A program made the position numbers and the translations under genes. The notes beneath the pieces are model-generated. The model had not been told where the DNA came from and searched no databases. It was given only the letters and a program-made list of their open reading frames with translations. From Nelumbo lutea (taxonomy: Eukaryota; Streptophyta; Magnoliopsida; Proteales; Nelumbonaceae), in NCBI GenBank assembly GCA_022828595.1, contig JAKGHH010000001.1, forward strand, positions 212,363,848 to 212,427,847: a stretch of 64,000 nucleotides of DNA. The letters run 5' to 3'. Of this stretch, positions 36,701 through 44,330 are shown piece after piece. The stretch's first letter is position 1. The number at the start of each line of letters is the position of its first letter.

Positions 36701-38173
36701 TAAAACATCTAATCATAAAACAACACAAAACTGATTAATCTTCAAAACTAAGAAGGGATTCTTGTATCTTGCTCTTATCTCTTTGGTGGATTCCCTGAGT
36801 GGTGAGAATGCCTATTTGAGTTCTATTTTGTTTCTCTTCCTCAGACTTATTGTGAGATTTTTTTTTTTTCTGACATCAAGTTGGTATCTGAGCTTTGTTC
36901 ATTACTTTGGGAGTTTAAGGCTTTTAGTTTGCTCCAATGGTTCATGGACATGGCTTGGTGAAGTAGTGATTGTTTTCCACGAGAGAGAGACCTGTATGAT
37001 GTTGAAATGGATGAGTTGAGGAGGAAAATGCAGCAACTCCAACAACATCTAGAGTGCTTTGAAGCCTTGAGTCATGATGCATCATGATTTTGATCAGGAA
37101 TAGTTTCATGAGGAAAGAGAAAAGATTAACCCCTTCCATCATGAAGTATTGAGTGAAGAGGCTTTTTCCTATCATCATGCTCTAGGGAATGATAGCTTCC
37201 ATTGAGATTTTCACAGCAAGGTGGAAATTTTTGAATTTGAATGAAGGATATACCTGATCATCTAAAGGTGAAGCTTGTGGCTATCAAATTGAAGAAACAT
37301 GCTTCTATTTGGTGGAAGCACCTCAAAATCCAGTGAACTTGTGAAGGAAAGAGCCGACAAGAAGAGTGAATTGTAGGAGAAAGATTTCTGATGGGTCTAG
37401 TGACACACCTGTATTATTTTATTAGGGTGACTTACTAACATGAAAGGAGATAATAGTGCTCCTGTGCTAATAATGAAGCACAAAGTAGAACTTTACAACA
37501 ACATTGATGTTTATACTTTTGTAATGCCTAGAAATGAACATGTCTACCAGGGTATGAAATAGATGGAGGGTTGTGCATCAGATGAATATTTATATGCTTT
37601 TTGTTTAAATAGTTTATTTTTCTGTTGCATTTCTTTGTAGAGTCATCGGCTGCATTGATACATCATGTTGGACATAAATTCCATGAGGTATTTCAATTGA
37701 AACAAGGATGTTATGCTGATCTTCCTCCTGCTAAGATTTCTGAAATGCTGAAATCAACCAGTTTGGATGTAATTTCCTGCACCTTTTTCTTGTAAATAAT
37801 ACTCAATATCATGCCTCCAATTCATTCTCACCTTCCCCCTTTCAATTATGTTATTTATTTATTGCAGAATGCTCCCACTCAGTCACTGTTAAGTGTTGTA
37901 AATGGAATTTTAGATGAAAGTATTGAAAGGAAGAATGGGGAAATACCTCATGTATGACAGTGAGCAAACAAATCAATTTTATATTAATGAATGAACATGT
38001 GAATAACAGAACCTCTAATGCAGTATTCTTTGTGAAGCGTGTGGCATGTCTATTGAGAAAAGTTGTACAAGAGATTGAACGGCGGATTTCTACTCAAGCA
38101 GAGCACTTAAGAACTGTAATATATTTCAAGGAATTGGTTTTTTGAAATTAAATTATTTGTTCTCCTTTATAAC

Positions 38174-38222
<49 letters not shown>

Positions 38223-38479
38223 TTCTTGTTTCTGCAGCAAAACAATCTCTACAAGGCTCGTGAAGAGAAGTATAAATCTAGGATCAGAGTACTTGAAGCC
38301 CTTGCAGCTGGGACTAATGAGAAGACCAAGGTGTTTGAGCAATTGATAATCATACATTTTGAACTGTTTGGGCAATAGGCATGGGCATATTTTAGGTTCT
38401 TTATTATACCAGTAATGTTCACTCTTTTAATTTGAAAATGGTTTTTGTACAGATTGTTAATGAACTTCAGCAGACAAAG
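23229..38479 (+). CDS. Kinesin-14 with N-terminal calponin-homology domain, 5' half (nine exons)
   Basis: Nine exons join in frame through canonical GT-AG sites into 366 residues with no stop. Residues about 42-145 form a calponin-homology domain (RADLVEWLNGILPDLRLPLE, EDIRACLIDGAVLCC, NVKRFLAAMDELGLPKFEL, GSMTTVLECLWTL). Residues about 230-366 match the conserved segment before the motor in plant CH-domain kinesin-14 proteins (GHKFHEVFQLKQG, APTQSLLSVVNGILDESIER, RVACLLRKVVQEIERRIST, NNLYKAREEKYKSRIRVLEA). Family knowledge: the CH domain relates to actin binding and the following motor moves to microtubule minus ends. The motor exons (P-loop GQTGSGKT) are not in the window. Introns 3 and 4 are filled with transposons, yet every exon is clean, which suggests selection. 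What follows exon 9 is unresolved. Confidence 0.85.
23417..23574 (+). CDS. Kinesin exon 2 (CH domain, first half)
   Basis: Acceptor TTTTACAG|AT, donor AATGAG|GTTGGG. The split codon G+AT restores Asp. It encodes RADLVEWLNGILPDLRLPLE and SSEEDIRACLIDGAVLCCIT, helices 1-3 of a calponin-homology domain. Confidence 0.88.
23684..23794 (+). CDS. Kinesin exon 3 (CH domain, middle)
   Basis: Acceptor TTCCTGTAG|GG, donor GAGCAG|GTATAT, phase 0 on both sides. 37 residues including NVKRFLAAMDELGLPKFELS, the conserved CH segment before the final helix. Confidence 0.88.
23795..24329. other. Intron 3, proximal part
   Basis: No gene seen. It holds two near copies of GATCTAGTATGTAATCTCA (24064 and 24138), which may be the remains of a repeat. 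Confidence 0.5.
24330..25088 (+). mobile_element. 5'-truncated LINE tail with poly(A) in intron 3
   Basis: The plus strand encodes the C-terminal part of a plant LINE ORF2 with stops: the zinc-binding region after RT (ALVWTVWEERNYRTFNGKER) and an RNase H-like domain (WKPQEEGFIKLNF, LIIESDSKV, LADLLAKQGM). Then come about 130 bp of 3' UTR, AATAAAA, and a short A run at 25080-25087. It is in the sense direction of the kinesin. The 5' end is only approximate. Confidence 0.75.
25095..25680 (-). mobile_element. Copia remnant (LTR edge and RNase H end) in intron 3
   Basis: On the minus strand a purine tract-like ATTGGAGGAG near 25250 is followed by sequence corresponding to a Copia RNase H C terminus. 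Recognisable pieces are a CTTATGCAAAGGCTGAGTAT block near 25640 (YAKAEYRA), SNPVFHE/TKH-like residues near 25475 and FFTKATTC-like residues near 25315. Stops and frameshifts are frequent. 25095-25247 is probably the matching LTR. Confidence 0.55.
26170..26473 (+). CDS. Kinesin exon 4 (end of CH domain and linker)
   Basis: Acceptor CATGCAG|GG, donor ATGTCAG|GTATGG, ending in phase 1. It begins with the last CH helix (GSMTTVLECLWTLKQQF) and continues with an 80-residue polar Ser/Gln-rich linker. The reading frame is clean for 304 bp. Confidence 0.85.
26603..27635 (-). mobile_element. LINE-mobilised insertion with ORF1-like protein, 18-bp target duplication
   Basis: A T run at 26601-26608 marks the poly(A) tail of a minus-strand insertion. 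The 18-mer TTGCTAGAATTATGTATT occurs at 26585-26602 and again at 27636-27653, an exact target duplication of the length LINE machinery makes. The minus strand holds two broken frames: 27627-27265 (basic, ending VTKIFSRLKLGLTVAGPTKK) and 27172-26879 (LVNREVTIRKSLGLFFLGGE). No RT is present. Similar motifs occur at 40302-40830. I do not recognise a named domain. It may be LINE ORF1 or a non-autonomous derivative. Confidence 0.75.
27709..27739. repeat. (TC)n microsatellite
   Basis: About 15 TC units in intron 4 of the kinesin, just downstream of the LINE-mobilised insertion. Confidence 0.95.
27793..28250 (-). mobile_element. 5'-truncated LINE tail, minus strand, intron 4
   Basis: A T run at 27801-27811 is the poly(A) tail. 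On the minus strand the upstream 400 bp encode a degenerate RNase H-like end of LINE ORF2: WSPPISGFIKL near 28230, then IRFKWLTRGIEVN and DANCFGD-like residues, then a 3' UTR. It is antisense to the kinesin and heavily mutated. Confidence 0.6.
28251..28910. other. Intron 4 sequence, no feature recognised
   Basis: No supported ORF or repeat. It may include old transposon sequence. The left end of Copia H starts abruptly at about 28911. Confidence 0.5.
28915..29527 (-). pseudogene. Copia H gag C terminus and protease
   Basis: The minus strand shows the zinc knuckle CDYCKKSKHTRDTCWKLH (near 29500), a polar linker, and the protease active site WIIDSGATEHMT (near 29170) followed by DKVSTADGSHIPI and LHVSRLHTNLI. 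The frames 29527-29186 and 29280-28915 overlap with one frameshift between them. The N-terminal part of Gag continues right of Copia I. Confidence 0.85.
29589..29821 (-). repeat. 3' LTR of Copia I
   Basis: 233 bp with a GAAGAA tract at 29600-29665, longer than in the 5' LTR. The core matches 35100-35251 closely. A TATA-like TAGTATAAAC on minus lies near 29724. Confidence 0.9.
29829..32450 (-). pseudogene. Copia I integrase, RT and RNase H
   Basis: The minus strand holds a 501-codon open stretch, 32130-30625. It starts inside integrase (MVERKNRHLLEVARGLLLHM, Glu of the DDE triad), passes a Pro/Ser-rich linker, and reaches RT ([49 protein letters not shown]). A TAA-type break at about 30625 separates it from RNase H (30606-30082 and 30101-29829: TDADWARSQSDRRSTSGY, SSAEAEYHAMAHG, TKHIEADKHFIRE). 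The integrase N-terminal and catalytic Asp region lies at 32450-32070 in shifted frame. Several single-base shifts break the polyprotein, but RT is uninterrupted. Confidence 0.92.
32413..34183 (-). pseudogene. Copia I gag and protease
   Basis: Gag starts at ATG 34181-34183 (MNSEDSATSGISTMLNGMSG), with YLEWSRGIKLYITARGKIGY of the Copia gag domain. The frame breaks at AAATCCACATTCTGA, then resumes in another frame (HSELRHYAKIYQLQAASST, SIQEVYALVQSEESKRNLM). The zinc knuckle reads CTNYQKPWHTKDTCWDLH, with Tyr for the second Cys. The protease motif is frameshifted at SP(W)IIDSGA. The GAG-pre-integrase region (WHCHLGHLSFESL) follows at about 32600. The break and the Tyr are shared with Copia A. 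Confidence 0.9.
35040..35251 (-). repeat. 5' LTR of Copia I
   Basis: 212 bp adjoining the primer site. The outer edge CCTGTCAACA ends at 35251, followed by ATTTG. It differs from the 3' LTR mainly in the length of the GAAGAA tract and a few substitutions. Confidence 0.9.
35252..35930 (-). pseudogene. Copia H gag, N-terminal part
   Basis: On the minus strand MGLGVGGSNDIFGSGIITTV begins at 35930, then KLDGTNYLEWTQSAKMAIGA. A frame change near 35790 follows, then SLWVQENHMVMSWLCNSMLP, IWDGVTETYSQKQNVTKAY and KYRVFEFLVGLNPEFDIARQ. This is the retrotran_gag_3/UBN2-like Gag of Copia elements. It joins the knuckle part at 29527 once Copia I is removed. Confidence 0.85.
36740..37400 (+). mobile_element. 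Gypsy gag fragment in intron 4
   Basis: 36740-36889 ends in CATCA, followed by a primer-site-like TTGGTATCTGAGC (36892-36904). This suggests a truncated LTR. Downstream, the plus strand carries a broken Gag: VEMDELRRKMQQLQQHLE near 37005, then HLKVKLVAIKLKKHASIWWK near 37260, which is the retrotrans_gag core. Stops are common. It ends before kinesin exon 5. Confidence 0.6.
37641..37768 (+). CDS. Kinesin exon 5
   Basis: Acceptor TTTGTAG|AG. The split codon G+AG gives Glu. Donor TTGGAT|GTAATT. It encodes HHVGHKFHEVFQLKQGCYAD and LPPAKISEMLKSTSLD, a conserved segment of plant CH-domain kinesin-14 proteins. It lies 11.2 kb after exon 4. Confidence 0.9.
37868..37951 (+). CDS. Kinesin exon 6
   Basis: Acceptor TATTGCAG|AA, donor CCTCAT|GTATGA, phase 0. 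It encodes NAPTQSLLSVVNGILDESIE and RKNGEIPH, matching the family's conserved pre-motor region. Confidence 0.9.
38038..38115 (+). CDS. Kinesin exon 7
   Basis: Acceptor TGTGAAG|CG, donor AGAACT|GTAATA, phase 0. It encodes RVACLLRKVVQEIERRISTQ and AEHLRT, the start of the coiled coil. The acceptor lacks a strong pyrimidine tract but fits the frame exactly. Confidence 0.88.
38174..38224. repeat. (ATT)n microsatellite in intron 7
   Basis: About 17 ATT units fill nearly half of the 122-bp intron 7 (38116-38237) and end about 13 bp before the acceptor of exon 8. Confidence 0.95.
38238..38330 (+). CDS. Kinesin exon 8
   Basis: Acceptor TTTCTGCAG|CA, donor ACCAAG|GTGTTT, phase 0. It encodes QNNLYKAREEKYKSRIRVLE and ALAAGTNEKTK, the coiled-coil neck region of the family. 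Confidence 0.88.
38453..38479 (+). CDS. Kinesin exon 9 (27 bp)
   Basis: A micro-exon: acceptor TTGTACAG|AT, donor ACAAAG|GTCCAA, phase 0. It encodes IVNELQQTK, which fits the family sequence after the coiled coil. It is the last exon I can place. The motor domain should follow. Confidence 0.7.
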
Positions 38480-39377
38480 GTCCAAATCTGGTTATTGATC
38501 TCATTTTCTTCTTTCCAAGATAATACCAGTTCTTTATTACAACTCTTGTTCATCTTCAATTTCATCGTCTTTTTTCTATTCTTTTTTTTTACATAGATCC
38601 ATAGATCCTTGGTTCACACTTTATATACTGCTATTTCTTTGTGCATATCACAATTTTTTAAATCTGGATCAGAGATCAGACTGGGAAGCAATGCAGTTCC
38701 TGGTTAATCAAGCAGTTCAACCTCTTGACTGGCAAAATGCCTCTAAAACATATAACTGGAAAGCTACCTGGTTCCTGGTTTTCCTTACTAATTGGATGAT
38801 CCAGTTCAGTTTTCAAAATATTGGTGTATCATATCTTTCATTTTCAATATTTTCTTGGATCCATCTGTATAGTTGCAAAATTTGTTAATGAAAATTTTTG
38901 CCTCTGAACTGGATGAACACATTTTTAGGACACTGCAATATGCAATGAATTAGGATGTGGTTTATTTTTATAGTACATAACTAAAAGATGCACCTATATG
39001 TCTGGAAATCTGTTAAATGAATTATGGTTTGGTTCTTTTGTTGATTCTGGTAGGAATTCCTTACTATGTTTCTGTTGATTGTGGGATTCCATATTGCAAA
39101 TTGTACGTTTTGATACATAAACTGGTTCTGAGTGGTGGCTTCCTATATTGGTTGGATCTTTTTTTAATCCATTTTATGAGGGATGTATTTATTGTTATAA
39201 TTAGGTTAATAAATTAAAGGGTAGGGAATCCATACATTCTCTAAACCTGCTTTGTCATTCTTTCAGTCCCTGCTTCTTATTCTCCTCCACTTCCTCCTCT
39301 TTTCCTACAATTTAACCTTGTATAAGAATTAATTCAGTGGCAACAAAGAGACTGAAGATAAAGCAGAATGAGGTTGT
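38480..39377. other. Intron 9 (start), no gene seen
   Basis: AT-rich sequence with no further kinesin-like exon and no recognisable transposon frame. If the gene is intact, intron 9 runs at least to the window end (more than 25 kb). Confidence 0.5.
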
Positions 39378-39960
39378 TGATGTAGGACCAGCTCAGTTCT
39401 AGTCCTTAGAGAATGTTGAATTGTCTTCTTCGATCAGAATTTTATGGCTGTTGATGGCTGTAATGGCTTCTTGAAGGAATAAGAGATAAAATAGGGAGAG
39501 AAAGAAGAGAGAAAATACCTGGGATCACACTAGGGCATACTCACCATAGTTAGCATAAGCTGAAGAAAACTCAATAAATTTCTTTGCTCTTTGTTTAAAA
39601 CGTCCATACATACTTATAGACTCTAAACTCATAATAATCCTAGGAGTCAAACTGTTTGACTCATAATAGTCATAGGAGTCAAACTGTTAGACTCAATAAT
39701 CCTAGTAGGACTCAAACTAAGCTGTCAACTGTCATATCTTATTTCAATTCAAAGAAGACTCAATAACTCTAATCCTACTTATGCAATGACTCTGAAATTT
39801 TGAACATAAACAAAATATAACTAGACAAGTTAAACCCTATCATTGGACCCCACAGAAAAGTGCAAAATGACAAAAATACCCCTACTGAGTACTGTCAAAA
39901 AATACTGAAATACATAAAATTTCATAAACTTCCAATTTTGACTCTTCAGCTCCTGCATCA
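39378..39960 (-). repeat. Probable solo LTR, 583 bp
   Basis: The minus strand starts TGATGCAGGAGCTGAAGAGT and ends GGTCCTACATCA. Flanks are GTTGT (39373-39377) and TTTGT (39961-39965), one mismatch in 5 bp. Inside are three near copies of a unit built on TAGGAGTCAAACTGTT (about 39630-39720). No coding sequence. Family unknown. Confidence 0.5.
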
Positions 39961-40082
39961 TTTGTCCACACAACAGTAGAATTCAGCCACAAGTATTAAT
40001 GATCAAATAAAAACAGGTGAATAGAAGAAGCAAGAAGAATTCCTAATATAGTTGTTGACTATGGTAGAAACGGAAAAGAATT

Positions 40083-41000
40083 CTTTTTTTTTTTTTAAGA
40101 TAACAGAAAAAATTTATTGAAACAAAAAGAAGATACAAGGAAGCTGAAAAGCAATCACCCGAAAAGAAAGGCCGACCCAAACAAAAACCCGATGAGAACA
40201 AAACAAACCCAAATCAACCATCAAACTAAAAAGACCCAACTAACGAAATCCCCTTACCCATAACAATACACTACAGAATAAAAGGCGAAACAAACCAGAA
40301 ATCAAAACAGCCCGATGCCCAGCAAAATCCCAAGAAATACACCCAAACCGCAACTTGCCACTTCAAGCATCTTTCTCAGCTTTTTGAGTACAGTTTTGTT
40401 GTCGTTTGTTGACTGATCCTTTGGGTTTCTGACGAGCTTGTTAGGTCCCATTCCGAATAGTCCACCCTTTAACCTTGTGAAAACCTTAGAGACTGGGATC
40501 TGCTGTTGGGATCTTTTATTCCTTTGATTTCTGAATCTTCTGACTGTGTTTAGATTCTCCACCGCTGCTTTAGGATTCCCTGCTGGATTTTGACCCCTGT
40601 CTTCAATCACCAACCCCTCAACCACTTCTTTTGGCTTCTCTCCGCAACCTCTGGCAATCGCTTCCATCTCTTGCCTTGTTGAGTTATTGCAATTAGGATT
40701 AACCGCTGGCAGATTTATCAAACCTTTATTCTTCCCAGATGTTTCCTCCACAGATCTAAAGGCTTCTTTTGCAAATTCCTCCCCTCCTAGAAAAAAAGGC
40801 CCAATATTTTGCTAACTTTCACTCCCCTATTCACTACTTCCTCATTGTTAGCAGTGTTTTCTACCAAATGAGGCTCATTGATCATTGGTTCAGACTTATT
40901 TTCCTTCCCTGAATCCACTTCCATCCCCTCCTCTCTAATCTCTAATCTCCTCTAGAGGGAAAGTTCTGTACTTTTTCCTCTTATATGTTCTAAACCCCCC
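40083..41000 (-). mobile_element. LINE-type retroposon with ORF1-like frame, minus strand
   Basis: A T run at 40083-40096 marks a poly(A) tail. The minus strand then has a 149-codon frame (40751-40302). It contains RRFRNQRNKRSQQQIPVSKV and FTRLKGGLFGMGPNKLV, and is preceded by KILGLFFLGGEEFAKEAF in an adjoining frame near 40810. It shares these motifs with 26603-27635. No RT is present. The right end and target duplication were not found. Confidence 0.55.
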
Positions 41001-41227
41001 CCCTCAATTCTTACCTTCTTCACCTTCGCTTTGCTCTCCTTCAATCCCCAAATCTTTCTTCCCTCCTTCCTTCCCTTCTACACATCTGTCCCCTTCTCCT
41101 TCTTTATTCCCCCACCTCTCTTCCACAATTCTTATTTCCTTTGCTCCTTCAGTCTCAATCCTCTAATCTCCCTTTAAGTTCTCCCCCTCTTTAGTGGCTC
41201 TGCTTTCATTCCTTCTTGTCGAGAAGA

Positions 41228-41405
41228 GGATTTCGAACTCACCCTCTCTCAGCCCCCTAACACTGTTTTATTAGATATATTTGAATAATTACAAAGAGGC
41301 CCTTGGTTGGGCAAGAATTTACAAAGAACTTAATATTGACAGGATGAGCCCAAAATAACAAGAAGAATAAACAACCTATGGGCCATTCGGCCCATCTTCT
41401 CTACA
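41228..41405 (-). repeat. LTR fragment of Copia family D, minus strand
   Basis: The minus strand reads TGTAGAGAAGATGGGCCGAA TGGCCCATAGG, like the D LTR start at 60162. It also shares GGGCCTCTTTGTAATT and a GTTCGAA..CCTCTT block. The U5 end is missing. It lies between the retroposon at 40083 and the LINE. Confidence 0.7.
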
Positions 41406-42136
41406 TCAAGGTTAGAGGATTGTCTTCCATGATGTTTCCTTCTATTGCCACTTCTTGCTCTCCCCCAGCCACTCCCTTTATCCTTTCCAGACCTTCTTCT
41501 TTTTTATTCTTGGTGGCCAACAATTCTTCCCTATCTTTCTTTTTGTCCTGTTACAAGATTCTGAACTTAGATTCCGCTTGCACAGAGTTGGAGCAGGCAT
41601 AGGATTGCGAAATCATAGCGAAGTGCTGGCTCGTAGGATTAGGAAATCCCTACCTTCTATCGTTGCACCAAATCAAGGAGCCTTTGTGGAGGGGAGATAA
41701 ATTATCAATCAAACCCTAATAGCAAATGAAAGTGTGGAGGACTTCAAAAAATCTAGTAAGGAGTGGTGTGTAAACTTGACTTGGAAAAAGCTTATGACAT
41801 GGTGGATTGGTCTTTCTTACTTCAGGTGATGGTGAACTTTGGGTTTGGAGACAGATGGTGTAAGTGGGTGATGGGATGCCTTAGAACTTGTCATTACTCC
41901 ATTTTGGTAAATGGCACAGTGGTTGATTTCTTCCCAACTTTGAGGGGGAGAAGGCAAGGAGACCCACTTTTTCCGCTTTTGTTCACATTGATGGCAAGCG
42001 TTCTGGGAAGATTAGTTACTAGAGCATATTCTAGGAATCTAATGAGAAGGTTTGAGAGTGGATAGGGACAGGGCACCATTGACTCACTCAATCACTTGCA
42101 ATTTGCAGATGATACAATGCTTTTTTGTGAGGGTGG

Positions 42137-42275
42137 TGTAGAGAACATTAATGTGGTCCCCACCTTGTTTATGTTTGTTTATTTATGTTTAGTTTCGGTC
42201 AGTAATTATTTTCCATTTGGTAGTTATTGGTAGTTATTCTCTTTTCATTGTTTATGTAAACAGTAGTGGTAATTC
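42137..42275 (+). repeat. Inverted U3 fragment at the left end of Copia C
   Basis: 139 bp matching, inverted, the outer part of the LTR at 54968-55315 up to GGTAATTC. The right copy carries a small extra duplication near 55280. After 42275 the two diverge and the left side turns into gag on the minus strand. Confidence 0.92.
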
Positions 42276-43150
42276 TCTTTGCTGGAACTAGATGAGGATG
42301 TAACTACCAACAGGTGTCTTTAGTATACTTTGGTTTCTTGCAATGTTCATATACTAGCTCCCTCTTATCTTCCTTCTTCATATCCCTCTCCTTGTCACCC
42401 CCAAACTTTGGTTTGACTATTGCCAAGGCTGATTCAAAAGGTTGATGCTGTAGCATAACTTTTCTCCTACTTTTTTCACTATGTACTAAGGTAGGCTTGT
42501 GATAAGGTCACACTTTCTCTCGTGAGAAGTCTCATAATATCATATTTAGAATTCCAGCCAGCCAGGAATTCAAACACCCTATTAGTTTCAACTTTCCTTC
42601 TGTAAGTTTGGGCATTCTTCTGACTTTCCCACTCAATTGTCTCTAGGTGGTCAATTTCATGCCACAGGGATTTCAGGGTTGAGAAGTAAACTGAGATCGG
42701 TTTCTCTCCTTACTTAAGGTTGTTCACTTCACATTTCAGCTCATAAGCCCTAGCCACAATAAGAGATTGGGAATAGGTTTCTTTCATGATGTCCCAATTT
42801 TCCTTAGCTGTTTTTGCCCATAAATAATTCCGGTTGATGCGAGGCTGCATGGAGTTGCACAGCCATGTCATAACCAAATAGTTCTCCTGAACCCATTTGG
42901 CATAGGTCGGGTCCTCCTTAGTTGGTTCCTTCACATCCCCCAACAAATAGTTCAGTTTTCCTCTACCCCGAATGGCCATCATGGCTGATTGGTCCCATTC
43001 CAAGTAATTTGATCCGTCAAACTTGACAGTTGTAATCTTATATGTGTTCTTAGACATGTTACCAGAACCACCAGCCCCCAAAACACCTTCCCCTTGATTC
43101 TTAACTCCATTCTTGTCAAAATATTGGTAAAAAAGCACCCCTTTTAGCAT
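42276..43150 (-). pseudogene. Copia C gag (truncated)
   Basis: The minus frame from ATG 43150 (MLKGVLFYQYFDKNG), or from 43057 (MSKNTYKITTVKFDG), shows YLEWDQSAMMAIRGRGKLNY, YAKWVQENYLVMTWLCNSMQ and TYSQSLIVARAYELKCEV. It stops at 42711. The frame continues broken through RVFEFLAG, SVTLSQAY and a knuckle resembling YEHCKKPKYTKDTCW near 42330. It ends abruptly at about 42285, with no protease or pol. Confidence 0.85.
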
Positions 43151-43250
43151 TGAGATAAGTGAAACTGCACCTAGAATTTGTTAACAGCCGAACTAGGAGG
43201 GTGAATTAGGTTTGGCAACTACCCAGAAATATTAGAACAACTCTGCTAGA

Positions 43251-43459
43251 TGTTGACAGGTGTATTATATGTACTGTACATAGGTTTAGTACCCGTAGGG
43301 GTGTTTTTGTAATTTTGTAGACCTATAGTATAAATACAATGCTTCACTCGACTGAAGTAGTTCTTTTTGAGGCCTTAACTCAGTTGCCTCTTCTTCTTCT
43401 TCTTCTTCTTCTTCTTCCTCTTTCCTTCTTTCTTCTTCTCCTTCTTCTCTTGCTCAACA
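43251..43459 (+). repeat. 5' LTR of Copia A
   Basis: 209 bp, TGTTGACAGG to GCTCAACA. It lacks about 20 bp present in the 3' LTR just before the TATA-like TAGTATAAATAC. A CTTCTT tract fills the U5 part. Confidence 0.93.
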
Positions 43460-44330
43460 TGGTATCAGAGCAGGACCGTCCAGGCCTGGAAAACAACCAG
43501 CTGATGTCTCTCTCCACTGCTGCGTAGAAGCTATAGTCCTGATGCTCGAAGACAAGGAAGAGGAAGCATTCTCTAGTTCTGCTGCTAGTCTCTACTGCCG
43601 AGTAGGGTTCTGCTACAAGAAAGCCGACTGTTCAACTTCCTAGCATAGAACAGTGTTCTGCTACAAGTTTTTCTTCTTCTTCCTTCATCCTTCAACCTTA
43701 GGTGCTGGTAACTGGAGTTGCTCAGCTAAGAAGACTGTAGAAAACCATCCCAGATGTACGAAGGAAGGTTCTGATCTGAAGAGAAGTTTGAGTCCATGAC
43801 TATACTGCCTATTCACAGTTCGAGTGACCTAGGCACTGAACTGATTTTTTTCTGTTTATGGTTCTCTTCTTGTACGACTGTTGATGTCCCAAAATCTGAG
43901 TAGGGACTGTCTCCCTTCCTCCGATTGTGTGTTGCTCTATTCAGCTCTCTAAGGGACTGTTGATGAACCCTAGACCCTAAGTGACTGTTCGGCTGCCCTG
44001 GAAAGTGGATATCAACCGATTAGTTGTGGTGAACCACCACTCGTATTGCTGTTCCTACTAAGTTTTTTTTTTTTTTTTTTTTTTTCAGCTGAGAAGCTGT
44101 ATTAAAGTTGTAAAATTGTAGGTCATTCAGACCTGGTTACACTGCAAGTGTAGTTCGTATATTGTTTAGTGGACTCCTACACAGTGTAGGTCATACAACC
44201 TAGTACTGCAACTGCAGTGTTTGTGCTTGGTTCTCTGTGAAACCGAAAATCTGCAAGTGCCTAGTTGTAGACTGTAGCAGCTCTGTAAGGTAGTGTGCCT
44301 TTGGTTTTGTGTACTTCTAAACCTAGAATC

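Larger units (their letters stand above)
28911..36727 (-). mobile_element. Copia H, minus strand, 3'-truncated, split by Copia I
   Basis: The element reads from a 5' LTR (about 36459-36727), primer site (TTGGTATTAGAGCC on minus, 36444-36457) and Gag (from ATG at 35928-35930), through a zinc knuckle and protease, to a break at 28911 inside the protease/pre-integrase region. Integrase, RT, RNase H and 3' LTR are absent. Copia I (29589-35251) sits in its gag with flanks GTTTG/ATTTG. H is antisense to the kinesin. H and Copia C are both gag-side halves only. Confidence 0.75.

Noticed and set aside
36762..37178. Small ORFs near exon 5 as extra kinesin exons
   Set aside because: The sequence follows a primer-site-like motif and matches Gypsy gag (KHASIWWK), and the exon 4-5 phase is satisfied without it.
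38148..38378. ORFs with long Ile or Asn runs on both strands
   Set aside because: They are translations of the (ATT)n microsatellite across an intron. Only exon 8 inside them is real.
38691..38888. Plus-strand ORF after exon 9 as a further kinesin exon
   Set aside because: Its translation has no similarity to the expected coiled-coil or motor sequence and the flanking sites do not fit.
42137..42275. A separate small MITE with ends at 42137 and 55315
   Set aside because: The repeat is the LTR start of Copia C, with primer site and gag attached, so the inverted ends are LTR-derived.
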